The notes: generated by a model not told the origin, from the letters alone. Numbered from the stretch's first letter, positions 55,992 through 64,000 are shown. The stretch is 64,000 nt of DNA from Candidatus Parcubacteria bacterium (GCA_023432445.1 JAEYUP010000001.1:496001-560000); one strand, 5' to 3'. Numbers and translations are program-made.

Positions 55992-57024
55992 AAGCCTGTA
56001 GATGCTCCACAAGGTCATCGATCTGACCATTCATTGCGCCAGGTATTCCAGAGCGGCTGTAGCCGATGCGGTGGTCGGTTATCCGGTCTTGCGGGAAGTT
56101 ATAAGTACGGATTTTTTCGGAGCGGTCACCTGAGCCTATCAGCGAACGACGCTCGGCGGTTAGCTTGGCGTTTTCTTGGTCGATTTTCTGCTGGAGAAGT
56201 CGGGCTCGTAGGACGCTCATAGCTTTTTCCTTGTTTTTAATCTGAGATTTTTCGTCTTGGTTGGTGACGACGAGACCAGAGGGTAGGTGGGTGATACGGA
56301 CAGCTGAGTCGGTGGTGTTGACAGACTGACCACCATGTCCGCCGGCGCGATACACGTCTATCTTGAGGTCGTTTGGATTAATCTCGATGTCTGTTTCCTC
56401 GGCCTCGGGCAGGACAGCTACGGTAACTGTGCTGGTATGGATGCGTCCTTGGGATTCGGTCGCCGGGACTCGTTGGACACGGTGTACCCCCGACTCGAAC
56501 TTGAGCTTAGCATACGGACTGTCGCCCTTAATGCCAAAAATAACTTCTTTGTAGCCGCCTGTGTCGTTAGCGCTTTCGCTGATAAGTTCGGTTTTCAAGC
56601 CGTGTGACTCACAGTAGCGCAGGTACATTCGGTACAGCTCGGCCGCAAACAAGCTGGCTTCGTCACCACCTGCACCTGCCCGGATTTCTATAATAATGTT
56701 CTTATCATCGTTGGGATCTTTTGGCGCCAATAGTGAAAATAGTTCGGCTTCAAGTGACTCCAGCTGATTTTCGGCCTCGGCCACCTCTAGCTTGGCTAGT
56801 TCCGCTAGGTCATCTCCGCCTTGGGACAGCTCTTTGGCCTCTAATAGATGGGCTTCAAGAGTCTCGCGCAGGCTGGCTTTTTCTATAAGAGTCTGAAGTT
56901 CCATAAGACGTTTATTTTTCTTTGAAAAATCAGGGTCGCTGTAGGCGTCAGGGCGAGCAAGAAAATCGTCGAGCTGTTTTTTCTCGGCTTTTAGTTCGTT
57001 GACATTGATCGCAATTTTTGGCAT
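55957..57024 (-). CDS. prfA: Peptide chain release factor 1
   Basis: 355 residues. GGQ motif (HGGQSVNTTDSAVRI, ~230), and the stop-codon reading PxT tripeptide (RVPATESQGR, ~185), so it reads UAA/UAG. N-terminal helical domain (~1-100). SD AAAGGGA. Coupled to prmC. RF1 and the TGA stops of the window together require RF2 elsewhere. Confidence 0.97.
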   Translation of the reverse strand: MPKIAINVNELKAEKKQLDDFLARPDAYSDPDFSKKNKRLMELQTLIEKASLRETLEAHLLEAKELSQGGDDLAELAKLEVAEAENQLESLEAELFSLLAPKDPNDDKNIIIEIRAGAGGDEASLFAAELYRMYLRYCESHGLKTELISESANDTGGYKEVIFGIKGDSPYAKLKFESGVHRVQRVPATESQGRIHTSTVTVAVLPEAEETDIEINPNDLKIDVYRAGGHGGQSVNTTDSAVRITHLPSGLVVTNQDEKSQIKNKEKAMSVLRARLLQQKIDQENAKLTAERRSLIGSGDRSEKIRTYNFPQDRITDHRIGYSRSGIPGAMNGQIDDLVEHLQAYERELSLTTND

Positions 57025-57053
57025 AAACTCCCTTTATCTATTATTGTAACAAA

Positions 57054-57083
57054 AAAGAACCTACTTTAAGAGGTAGGTTCTTT
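57054..57083 (-). terminator. Terminator of rpmE
   Basis: AAAGAACCTAC pairs with GTAGGTTCTTT around TTTAAGAG; on the minus strand a six-T tail follows. Confidence 0.85.
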
Positions 57084-57094
57084 ATAAGGCGAAG

Positions 57095-57421
57095 CTATTT
57101 GTCAGAAGTGGTCTTTTTTGCTTTGTTAGCGGCTGATTTCTTGGCCTTGTTAGCGAGCTCTTCTTTGCGTGCTTCGGCGGCTGCGGCGCGGTTCTTAAAG
57201 CGGTCAACGCGACCTTCGGTGTCGATAATCTTTTCTTCACCGGTAAAGAACGGGTGAGAGGCGCTTGAGATGTGCACCTTAATAAGTGGATATTCGTTGC
57301 CGTCTTCCCATTTAATGGTGTCGTTTGACTGGGCAGTCGATTGCGTTAGGAACGCAAAACCAGCCACTTCGTCGCTAAATACGACAGGGCGGTAGTCGGT
57401 TGGGTGTAGGTTGCTTTTCAT
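57095..57421 (-). CDS. rpmE: Ribosomal protein bL31 (type B) with long basic tail
   Basis: 108 residues from ATG 57421. The core (MKSNLHPTDYRPVVFSDEVAG) and ISSASHPFFTGEEKIIDTEGRVDRF match bL31 type B, with no zinc cysteines. The tail (~80-108) is Ala/Lys rich and longer than usual. The -10 TACAAT lies 10 nt before the ATG, so a ~4-nt leader is predicted. The longer reading to 57502 is not supported. Confidence 0.92.
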   Translation of the reverse strand: MKSNLHPTDYRPVVFSDEVAGFAFLTQSTAQSNDTIKWEDGNEYPLIKVHISSASHPFFTGEEKIIDTEGRVDRFKNRAAAAEARKEELANKAKKSAANKAKKTTSDK

Positions 57422-57502
57422 AATCCGAACTATTGTATCTGTTTTTTGTTCATTTGTCCAGACCTTTGTCTCTGTAAAAAAGAGCGTATAATAAAAGTAC
57501 AT

Positions 57503-58096
57503 ATGAAATCTCGTCTAAGATCAGCAAAGGTAATGGGTATAGTGCTGGCAGTATTGGCAGCTGTTGGGCTGTTAGCGTCGTTTACGTTGCTCCACGAAAC
57601 ACTTGAGGTTGCAAAGAGTCCGACTTACGAACCATCCTGTAACATCAATCCGCTAATAAGTTGTTCATCGGTTATGTCGCGACCTGAGTCGGAGGTTCTT
57701 GGATTGCCATTTGCCGCTTTTGGAGTAGCGGCCTTTAGTGCACTATTGACCTTCGCGGTATTGCTGGCGGCTGGTTCAAAGTTTGCGCCTTGGGTGTGGA
57801 AGGCGGCGCTGCTAGCTAGTCTCGGTGGTATGGCGGCTATCATCTGGATGATCGTGTTAAGTTTGGTATCATTCGGCACTATTTGCCCGTGGTGTTTCGT
57901 GACCTGGCTTACAACCATCGGGATTTTTTGGACACTAGTCAGTTACGTCGGGGCCGCTCGTCCTATCAAATTGCCGAAGTCATGCGATGCTTCAGCCAAA
58001 CTATGGGTTAAATTTGCACCGATGATTTTGGCGGCAATGTTTGTAGCGTTGCTGTTCATCATCTTCTTGAGGTTTAACGAGGCACTGCTCGGATGA
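57503..58096 (+). CDS. Vitamin K epoxide reductase (VKOR) family protein
   Basis: 197 residues from ATG 57503. Four to five membrane helices. Cysteine pair SCNINPLISCSSV (~43-53) and the CxxC active site GTICPWCFVTW (~122-132). VKOR homologues oxidise disulfide-forming DsbA-like proteins, so this supports disulfide formation in the exported proteins. The TATAAT at 57487-57492 lies 10 nt before the ATG. Its stop (TGA) overlaps the pyrD ATG (ATGA). A quinone is normally the electron acceptor. Confidence 0.9.
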   Translation: MKSRLRSAKVMGIVLAVLAAVGLLASFTLLHETLEVAKSPTYEPSCNINPLISCSSVMSRPESEVLGLPFAAFGVAAFSALLTFAVLLAAGSKFAPWVWKAALLASLGGMAAIIWMIVLSLVSFGTICPWCFVTWLTTIGIFWTLVSYVGAARPIKLPKSCDASAKLWVKFAPMILAAMFVALLFIIFLRFNEALLG

Positions 58097-59208
58097 TCTT
58101 AGCCAGGCCGTCGGTCGTTATATATAAACATGTCGTCAGGCCAGTTATGTTTAAGTTTCACCCAGACCGCGCCCACCACGGCGTCACGACACTTTTGCAC
58201 GTCTCGGGGAGGGTTCCTGGAGTTCCTGCTGTTACGCGCCTGGTTCTTAATCGTCGTCATAAAGAGCTCGAAATCGACTGGAAGGGGATGCACTTCTCGT
58301 CACCAGTTGGCTTGTCGGCAGGGCTTGATAAGAACGGACGGCTAGTTCCAATGGTGAAAGCTCTCGGATTTGGTTTTACTGAGGTAGGTTCGGTAACCGC
58401 TGAACCTTGCGCCGGCAATGAAAAGCCATGGTTTTATCGACTACCAAAAACCGGTTCGCTAGTGGTTCACGTTGGACTTGCCAACGTCGGAGTGAAGCGC
58501 GTACTAGAGCGGATGCACGCTTTGCCGTTAAGACTGCAAAAAGATTTTCCAAAGATTTTATCGGTTGCTCGAACCAATAGCCAAGAAGCATCTGGCGTCG
58601 AAGAGGGCGTTGCTGACTTTGTCGCGAGTGTTAAGGCGGCCAAGAAATCACCGGCAATCCAGGCGGTCGAGATAAATATTTCCTGCCCGAATGCTTTCTG
58701 TGGCCAGGCATTTACGGATCCTGAGTTGTTCGAGAAATTAATGGTTGCTATTGATGCCGTGAAATTTAAGAAACCGATTTTTATTAAACTACCGATCGAC
58801 CAGCCATGGAAAGAAACGAAGAAGATTCTCGACGCGGCTGTAGCGCATGGTGTAACTGGGGTAACGGTAGCTAATTTGACCAAAGACCGGTCGAAGCTAG
58901 ATCTTAAAGATGAATTGCCAGATCACGTACAGGGAAGCTTCAGCGGAGCGCCGGTTCGGGCGCAGAGCACCGACTTGGTGCGCAAGATCTATAAGTCTTA
59001 CGGCAAAGATTTGGTGATTATCGGGGTCGGTGGAGTGATGTCTGCCCAAGATGCCTACGACAAAATCAAAGCTGGCGCCACATTCGTCGAACTTATAACA
59101 GGCCTCATAATGCGTGGACCGTTCATCGAAGAAGTTAACAGTGGCCTCGTCAAGCTTTTGAAAGCTGACGGCTATTCTCATATTTCACAAGCTGTTGGCA
59201 AGGGATAG
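58093..59208 (+). CDS. pyrD: Dihydroorotate dehydrogenase, class-2-like architecture
   Basis: 371 residues. FMN-dependent oxidation of dihydroorotate in pyrimidine synthesis. The N-terminal helix (PSVVIYKHVVRPVMFKFHPDRAHHGV) and the LSAGLDKNG / EVGSVTAEP motifs place it in the membrane-linked class 2 group. At the catalytic base position the sequence is NISCPNAFCG, so Cys (class 1-like) replaces the Ser (NISSPN) usual in class 2. The phosphate-binding GVGGVMSAQDAYDKIKAGA is intact. It overlaps the VKOR stop (ATGA), so both may share the quinone pool. Confidence 0.9.
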   Translation: MILARPSVVIYKHVVRPVMFKFHPDRAHHGVTTLLHVSGRVPGVPAVTRLVLNRRHKELEIDWKGMHFSSPVGLSAGLDKNGRLVPMVKALGFGFTEVGSVTAEPCAGNEKPWFYRLPKTGSLVVHVGLANVGVKRVLERMHALPLRLQKDFPKILSVARTNSQEASGVEEGVADFVASVKAAKKSPAIQAVEINISCPNAFCGQAFTDPELFEKLMVAIDAVKFKKPIFIKLPIDQPWKETKKILDAAVAHGVTGVTVANLTKDRSKLDLKDELPDHVQGSFSGAPVRAQSTDLVRKIYKSYGKDLVIIGVGGVMSAQDAYDKIKAGATFVELITGLIMRGPFIEEVNSGLVKLLKADGYSHISQAVGKG

Positions 59209-59221
59209 CCGGAAACTGCCC

Positions 59222-59251
59222 TTGACCATCACCTCTGTTACATGATATAAT
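59222..59251 (+). promoter_or_regulatory. rpsB promoter
   Basis: TTGACC, an 18-bp spacer and TATAAT with an extended TGA upstream; strong. Confidence 0.8.
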
Positions 59252-59281
59252 CAGTCGGTAACATTTTTATAAACGACACAG

Positions 59282-59316
59282 CCTTTCGCATAACTCCTGT
59301 AAAACAGGGCGAGAGG
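59282..59316 (+). promoter_or_regulatory. Structured rpsB leader hairpin
   Basis: CCTTTCGC (59282-59289) pairs with GCGAGAGG (59309-59316) enclosing CCTG/CAGG. It lies just before the SD (AAAAAGGAG) and could be an S2-responsive leader like those known upstream of rpsB. Confidence 0.6.
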
Positions 59317-59338
59317 TGAGGAAAAAGGAGTTCACACT

Positions 59339-60058
59339 ATGGCAGTTACTGTCGATATTAAGGCATTGCTCGAAGCCGGTGTTCATTTTGGACACAAAAC
59401 GAGCCGTTGGCACCCAAAGATGGCGCCATACATTCATTCAAAGCGTCAAGATAGCCACATAATTGACCTGACTAAGACGGTTGAGGCCCTAAACGTCGCA
59501 CTACCGTTCTTGACAAGCGTGGCGGCGGCCGGAAAGCCGGTGCTTTTTGTGGCAACCAAAAAACAGACCAAGGAAATCGTTCGCAAAACAGCTGAGACGC
59601 TTGGTCAGCCATATGTAACCGAGCGTTGGCTCGGTGGTACGTTGACTAACGTCGCGACTATCACGGCACAGATCAAGAAGCTTCAGGACTTAGAGCGTCG
59701 TATGGCGTCTGGCGACTTTGAAAAGCGTTTCAACAAGCTTGAGATCCAGCGATTCCAAGAAGAAATTGATGAATTAAACGGCAAATACGGCGGCGTTAAA
59801 GACCTAGCCGGCAAGCCTGGCGCTTTGTTCCTGGTTGACGTTAACGGCGACCTAAACGCTATCCGCGAAGCTAAAACTCTTGGTGTGCCTGTGGTGGCGA
59901 TTGTCGACACGAACGCTGACCCAAGCCTCGTCGATTATGCTATCCCAGGTAACGACGACGCCATTAAGGGTGTTGAACTTTTCCTCGATTACGTAGCTCA
60001 GGCTATTGCTGAAGGAAAGGGCGTGACAAAGAAAGAAAAGGGTGAGGAGGAAAAATAA
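59339..60058 (+). CDS. rpsB: Ribosomal protein uS2
   Basis: 239 residues. Family segments: LLEAGVHFGHKTSRWHPKM at the N-terminus, YVTERWLGGTLTN (~92) and NTDANPSLVDY-like VDTNADPSLVDYAIPGND (~195). Preceded by a strong promoter and a structured leader. tsf follows with a 1-bp overlap (TAATG). Confidence 0.96.
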   Translation: MAVTVDIKALLEAGVHFGHKTSRWHPKMAPYIHSKRQDSHIIDLTKTVEALNVALPFLTSVAAAGKPVLFVATKKQTKEIVRKTAETLGQPYVTERWLGGTLTNVATITAQIKKLQDLERRMASGDFEKRFNKLEIQRFQEEIDELNGKYGGVKDLAGKPGALFLVDVNGDLNAIREAKTLGVPVVAIVDTNADPSLVDYAIPGNDDAIKGVELFLDYVAQAIAEGKGVTKKEKGEEEK

Positions 60059-60654
60059 TGGCAGTTTCAATCGAAGACATCAAGAAGCTTAAAGAATTGA
60101 CTGGGGTCGGACTTGGTGACGCCAAGGCGGCTCTTGTTGAGGCTGACGGTGATTTTGACAAGGCTCTTGAAGAGATGCGCAAGAAGGGTCTGACAAAAGC
60201 GGAGAAAAAAGCTGACCGCGAAGCCCGAGAAGGCGTTATCGACAGCTATGTTCACGGTGGCCGTATCGGCGTGCTGGTCGAAGTAAACTGCGAAACTGAC
60301 TTTGTTGCTCGTACCGATGGTTTTAAAGAGTTCGCTCACATGATCGCCCTGCAAGTGGCTTCAATGTCGCCAGAGTATGTTTCTGAAGCTGACATCCCAG
60401 CTGAGGAGATCGAGCGTGTTCGTAGCGAGGCGCTTGCTAGCGACACCTTGAAGAGTAAGCCAGCTGAAATGGCTGAGAAAATCGTTGAAGGTCAGGTTAA
60501 GAAGCATTTTGCTGAAAAAGTTTTGCTTAACCAGACATACATCATGGACGACTCGCAGACTGTTGAGCAGTTCCTCAAAGAGAACATCGCCAAGACTGGT
60601 GAGAACATCATCATTCGTCGTTTCAAGCGCATCGAGCTTGGCGTCAACGACTAG
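60058..60654 (+). CDS. tsf: Elongation factor Ts
   Basis: 198 residues. The TDFV-type motif (ETDFVARTDGF, ~81), the N-terminal UBA-like domain (KELTGVGLGDAKAALVEADGD) and one core subdomain. It is a short form of EF-Ts (E. coli ~283), as in many CPR and actinobacteria-like genomes. Nucleotide exchange factor of EF-Tu. Order rpsB-tsf conserved. Confidence 0.95.
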   Translation: MAVSIEDIKKLKELTGVGLGDAKAALVEADGDFDKALEEMRKKGLTKAEKKADREAREGVIDSYVHGGRIGVLVEVNCETDFVARTDGFKEFAHMIALQVASMSPEYVSEADIPAEEIERVRSEALASDTLKSKPAEMAEKIVEGQVKKHFAEKVLLNQTYIMDDSQTVEQFLKENIAKTGENIIIRRFKRIELGVND

Positions 60655-60662
60655 TTTGACCA

Positions 60663-60704
60663 GAAAACACTCTTTTATCGCTTCATAAGCGAGAGAGTGC
60701 TTTC
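60663..60704 (+). terminator. Terminator between tsf and frr
   Basis: AAACACTCT and AGAGTGCTTT pair with an inner TCGCTT/AAGCGA; the tail is weak in T. Could be a partial terminator. Confidence 0.6.
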
Positions 60705-60739
60705 TGCTATAATCAATATAGTTAAAGAAAGAGAGAGCT

Positions 60740-61294
60740 ATGTTTGACACTGGGCCATTTGAAGAGAAGTTTAACCATGCAGTGGTGCATTTTGGCGAAG
60801 AGCTAAAGAAGGTTCGTACAGGCCGCGCCCATCCTTCGATGCTTGATAGTGTTCACGTTGAGGCTTATGGACAGCGGATGCCGCTGAACCAGGTCGCAAA
60901 TGTGACCGTACCAGAGGCGCAGCTTTTGACCGTGACGCCGTTTGACCCAAGCAATATTCAAACCATCGTGGCTGCCATTCGCCAGGACCAAACCCTAGGG
61001 CTGAACCCGAGCGATGATGGACGCGTTATTCGCGTACCGGTACCGCCACTTACAGAGGAGCGCCGCAAGCAAATCGTTAAACAAACTTCTGAAAAAGTTG
61101 AAGAGGCACGAATTGTGCTACGCAACGTTCGTCAGGATGCGCTGAAAGAAGCTAAGAGGCTCAAAGACGCCAAAGAGCTTTCCGAGGACGACTTTAAGCG
61201 AGCAGAAAAGTCAATTGATGATCTTATGACAGCGCAAAATGCTAAACTTGATGGGCTTTTCAAGGACAAAGAGAAAGAGATTTTGACACTCTAA
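60740..61294 (+). CDS. frr: Ribosome recycling factor
   Basis: 184 residues. LKKVRTGRAHPSMLDSVHVEAYG and PPLTEERRKQIVKQTSE are diagnostic. Splits the post-termination ribosome with EF-G. Extended -10 TGCTATAAT (60708-60713) and SD-like AGAAAGAGAGAG upstream. It overlaps uppS by 1 bp (TAATG). Confidence 0.96.
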   Translation: MFDTGPFEEKFNHAVVHFGEELKKVRTGRAHPSMLDSVHVEAYGQRMPLNQVANVTVPEAQLLTVTPFDPSNIQTIVAAIRQDQTLGLNPSDDGRVIRVPVPPLTEERRKQIVKQTSEKVEEARIVLRNVRQDALKEAKRLKDAKELSEDDFKRAEKSIDDLMTAQNAKLDGLFKDKEKEILTL

Positions 61295-61992
61295 TGGCTG
61301 ATGATGCGCCGATAGTGCCAAAGCACGTGGGTTATATTGTCGATGGTAATCGACGATGGGCTAAAAAACACGGCTTACCGAACTATGAGGGTCATCTGGC
61401 GGGTTATAATGCTCTCAAGCAGGTCGGGTTAGCGACGCTAGAGGCTGGCGTTCAATATATGTCCGCCTATGCATTTTCAACCGAAAACTGGAAGCGTAGC
61501 GCTGATGAGGTTTCTAAACTCATGGGACTGACATTGCGAGTCCTTAGCTCTGATGTTCCTGAATTTAATAAACACAATGTTCGACTGCGTGTGATAGGCT
61601 CGCGCGATGGTCTAGACGACAAGATTATTAAGGCGATTGAAAAGGCCGAAGAGGCGACAGCTGGAAATACCGGCGGCGTATTTGCGCTTTGTTTTAATTA
61701 TGGCGGACAGTCCGAAATTGTCGAATCGGTTAAAAAAGTTATTCAATCAGGGGTTTCGGCCGACGATGTGACAGAAGAGCTCATAGCTGAAAATCTTTAT
61801 GCCCCAGAGATACCACCAGTCGACGTGATCGTCCGCACTAGTGGTGAGCAGCGTATCAGCAATTTTATGTTGTGGCGCTCGGCTTATAGTGAGCTAATTT
61901 TTATAAAGAAGATGTGGCCCGATATGACAAAAGATGATGTGGACGCTATAATCAAAGAATACGCGCGACGACAACGTCGCTTTGGAGGGTAG
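61294..61992 (+). CDS. uppS: Undecaprenyl pyrophosphate synthase
   Basis: 232 residues. Cis-prenyltransferase making the C55 lipid carrier for peptidoglycan and wall polymers. Motif I VGYIVDGNRRWAKKHG (usual GNGRWA, here GNRRWA), AFSTENWKR, and the C-terminal RTSGEQRISNFMLWRSAYSELIF. Coupled with frr and followed directly by rseP, as in many bacteria. Confidence 0.95.
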   Translation: MADDAPIVPKHVGYIVDGNRRWAKKHGLPNYEGHLAGYNALKQVGLATLEAGVQYMSAYAFSTENWKRSADEVSKLMGLTLRVLSSDVPEFNKHNVRLRVIGSRDGLDDKIIKAIEKAEEATAGNTGGVFALCFNYGGQSEIVESVKKVIQSGVSADDVTEELIAENLYAPEIPPVDVIVRTSGEQRISNFMLWRSAYSELIFIKKMWPDMTKDDVDAIIKEYARRQRRFGG

Positions 61993-63126
61993 ATGCTGAT
62001 ATTTGGAATAATAGTTGGGCTAGTAGTTCTGGTAGCTCTGGTAGTTGTTCATGAACTTGGTCACGCTATAGTTGCTAGGCGCAATGGTGTAGTAGTAGAA
62101 GAGTTTGGCATTGGTTTCCCGCCTCGAGCCTGGAAGAAAAAGCTAAAGAACGGCGTGCTGTTGACGTTGAATTGGTTGCCTCTGGGTGGCTTTGTTAAGC
62201 TCCAGGGCGAGCACGACTCCGCCAAGAAAAAGGGCGATTATGGCGCAGCTACATTTTGGGTTAAAACCAAGATTTTGTTCGCTGGAGTAGTGATGAACTG
62301 GGCTATGGCCGTGATTCTTTTGACTATCGTGTCACTGGTTGGTCTGCCAAAGCTCATTCCGAACCAATTTTCCGTTGCCTCTGACGCCACTGTCGTTCGA
62401 GCGCCTGTCACCTTAGGGTCGTTAGAGTCTGGCTACCCGGCCGAGAAAAGTGGCCTACAAGCTGGCGACGAAGTAACGGCCGTTTCAGGCGAACCGGTCA
62501 GTACGGTCGAGCATTTCATCGAACTTACCCGACAGAACCGAGGACAAGATATCACCGTTGACTATACGAGAGCCGGTGAGACTAAGTCGGTTGAGGTATC
62601 TTTACGCGACACAGAGACTGCCGTCTTTGGGGCGACGCTTCTACAAAGTGAATCCATTAGGTCTACTTGGTCGGCGCCACTTGTGGGTGTAGTGACCACC
62701 GCGCAGTATACCTGGGCCACCATGCAAGGCATCTGGCAACTTGGTAGCGACTTCTTTGCTGGACTTTTTGGTCAACTGAGTACAGATCAGGCAGTGCGCG
62801 ACCAGGCCAAAGACCAACTGGACCGAGCGGGTGCTAGCGTCGCTGGACCGGTCGGAATATTAGGCGTGATCTTTCCAGCGGCCAGCGAAGCCGGGCCGAT
62901 ACAGGTGATTTTTCTAGCTGCCATAGTATCGCTTACCCTGGCGGTTATGAATGCATTGCCGATACCGGCGCTAGATGGTGGACGATGGTTTGTAACAATG
63001 TTGTTTAGGCTGTTAAAGAAACCGCTAAGTAAATCGCGTGAAGAGAACATTCACGGGACAGGGTTCCTGCTACTTATGGTATTAATAGTATTAGTTACAA
63101 TAGCCGATGTCACAAAGCTTCTCTGA
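61993..63126 (+). CDS. rseP: Site-2 protease RseP
   Basis: 377 residues. Intramembrane zinc metalloprotease: HELGH (~17-21) in the first helix, second metal site ALPIPALDGGRW (~318), one PDZ domain (SGLQAGDEVTAVSGEPV, ~150). Cleaves membrane-bound regulators or signal-peptide remnants. The final 20 bp overlap the CPBP gene. Confidence 0.94.
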   Translation: MLIFGIIVGLVVLVALVVVHELGHAIVARRNGVVVEEFGIGFPPRAWKKKLKNGVLLTLNWLPLGGFVKLQGEHDSAKKKGDYGAATFWVKTKILFAGVVMNWAMAVILLTIVSLVGLPKLIPNQFSVASDATVVRAPVTLGSLESGYPAEKSGLQAGDEVTAVSGEPVSTVEHFIELTRQNRGQDITVDYTRAGETKSVEVSLRDTETAVFGATLLQSESIRSTWSAPLVGVVTTAQYTWATMQGIWQLGSDFFAGLFGQLSTDQAVRDQAKDQLDRAGASVAGPVGILGVIFPAASEAGPIQVIFLAAIVSLTLAVMNALPIPALDGGRWFVTMLFRLLKKPLSKSREENIHGTGFLLLMVLIVLVTIADVTKLL

Positions 63127-63880
63127 AACTATTAGTCATAGGTTTAAAAACTGGCGCCGCTATGCTTTAGTTTTAGGCCTGCCGCTCTGGGCGTTTTTAG
63201 GCTTTATATTAGCCCAGGCGCTGGTGTTTGCGCTTATTGCTGTTTTACAGGCCCTCAAAGTTCCAGTTGAAAATGTAAACCAAGCTATGCTTAGTACTAT
63301 ACTGGCGGCGGCGATTTACACTGTTTCGGTAGGCTTGGTGCTGATGGTTCCTTGGTGGGTTAAAAGGCGCCCTACGACCATCAAAGACCTAGGGCTAACA
63401 GCTAGTCCTAGCGGTCTGGACTTTTTATGGGCACCAGCAGGATACGTTGTCTACGCTATCGCCTCGGTTCTAGTAATGGCCTTGGCGACCATTGTTTTGC
63501 CCTTCGTTGATTTCCAACAAGTTCAGCAAACAGGCTTTAACGGCATCACGCAGCAGTACGAATTGATATTGGCCTTCGTGTCATTAGTGGTGGTAGCGCC
63601 TGTAGCCGAAGAGGTGCTATTTAGGGGCTATCTACTCGGCAAACTTCGTAAGCGAGCACCGCTATGGATCGCTATCTTGGTAACAAGTCTTACATTCGCT
63701 ATCGTACACTTTGCCTGGAATGTTGGTATCGATGTATTCGTGCTCAGTATCGTACTCTGCGTACTGAGAGTTATGACGGGAACTCTCTGGGCGCCCATCA
63801 TGCTTCACATGCTCAAAAATGGCATCGCATTCTATTTCCTCTTTATTAACCCGACACTTATCGGTACACTAGGAGGATAA
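63107..63880 (+). CDS. CPBP family intramembrane protease
   Basis: 257 residues, about six membrane helices. CPBP/Rce1 motifs: EEVLFRGYLLGKLR (~165-178), TFAIVHFAWN (~195) and a late helix. Predicted metal-independent glutamic protease in the membrane; substrate unknown, often bacteriocin-like or prenylated peptides. It overlaps rseP by 20 bp and proS by the TAATG arrangement, so the operon frr-uppS-rseP-CPBP-proS is continuous. Confidence 0.88.
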   Translation: MSQSFSETISHRFKNWRRYALVLGLPLWAFLGFILAQALVFALIAVLQALKVPVENVNQAMLSTILAAAIYTVSVGLVLMVPWWVKRRPTTIKDLGLTASPSGLDFLWAPAGYVVYAIASVLVMALATIVLPFVDFQQVQQTGFNGITQQYELILAFVSLVVVAPVAEEVLFRGYLLGKLRKRAPLWIAILVTSLTFAIVHFAWNVGIDVFVLSIVLCVLRVMTGTLWAPIMLHMLKNGIAFYFLFINPTLIGTLGG

Positions 63881-63882
63881 TG

Positions 63883-64000
63883 ATGCGAGTATCTCAATTA
63901 TTTACAAAAACTCTTAAAGAGGCGCCAGCCGACGAAGTTGCTAAAAATGCCCAACTACTGATCCGAGCTGGATTTGTTTCTAAGGAAATGGCCGGTGTTT
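63883..64000 (+). CDS. proS: Prolyl-tRNA synthetase, N-terminal part (runs off window)
   Basis: 39 residues are visible, beginning MRVSQLFTKTLKEAPADE. ProRS starts with the same MRxSxLFxxTLKExPAxA pattern, then LLxRAGFI. The SD AGGAGG (63871-63876) fits ATG 63883 (6-nt spacing) better than the ATG at 63880. The gene continues beyond 64000. Confidence 0.9.
   Translation, partial: MRVSQLFTKTLKEAPADEVAKNAQLLIRAGFVSKEMAGV

Overview
This window is a contiguous piece of a Candidatus Saccharibacteria (TM7, Candidate Phyla Radiation) chromosome. The placement rests on the 16S gene. It carries U at E. coli position 912, the substitution described as typical of TM7. The protein set also fits: an LPXTG/sortase-type Gram-positive surface, type IV pseudopilin, CAP, LCP and VKOR proteins. 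Codon use is standard: TGA is a normal stop in gyrA, parA and the VKOR gene, which argues against the UGA=Gly lineages (Gracilibacteria, Absconditabacteria). There is no sign of a phage, insertion sequence or CRISPR array. Genes are tightly packed, with many 1-41 bp overlaps.

Layout. 0-4.5 kb: a VirB4/TraG-like secretion ATPase and two minus-strand genes for a coiled-coil membrane protein and an LPXTG surface protein. 4.6-9.6 kb: gyrB-gyrA-DUF212. 9.6-16.6 kb: a broken rRNA locus made of 16S, terminator, tRNA-Ala, tRNA-Ile, terminator, a protein gene, 23S and 5S. 16S, tRNA-Ala and 23S each have their own promoter with a 17-bp spacer, and 16S and 23S each have their own flanking processing stem. 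16.6-22.9 kb: accessory cell-wall peptidases (M15, M14), a strongly promoted KGG protein, an M78-like metallopeptidase with a zinc ribbon, a ROK kinase, a second LPXTG protein and a coiled-coil protein. 23-31 kb: rpsA, infB, def-fmt, a FISUMP pseudopilin and priA. 31-40 kb: recJ, rpsU, yqeY, adk, map, ftsA, ftsZ, nrdR and a thioredoxin-like gene. 40-43.5 kb: a T-box leader and ileS with an extra ASCH-like domain. 43.5-50 kb: hypothetical, PRTase-like, beta-helix surface and CAP proteins. 49.9-57.4 kb: rplU, parAB, lepB, an LCP ligase, prmC-prfA and rpmE. 57.5-64 kb: VKOR-pyrD, rpsB-tsf, and frr-uppS-rseP-CPBP-proS.

How it works together. Most genes serve information processing (ribosome, translation factors, formylation/deformylation, division). 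They are interleaved with short-lived accessory genes for the cell surface: two LPXTG proteins, a beta-helix adhesin-like protein, a pseudopilin, a CAP protein, wall peptidases and an LCP ligase. That pairing is what one expects of a reduced, surface-attached epibiont.

The strongest unusual signals are as follows. (1) Many genes have an extended -10 box (TGnTAnnnT) ending 6-7 nt before the start codon, predicting leaderless mRNAs. (2) IleRS contains an ASCH-like insertion and sits behind an apparently ultrashort-Stem-I T-box whose loop holds an AUC specifier. (3) NrdR has lost all four zinc-ribbon cysteines. (4) 23S has G at position 2058 (the macrolide-resistant base) and a roughly 240-nt expansion in helix 63. 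(5) The rRNA locus is divided into independent transcription and processing units.
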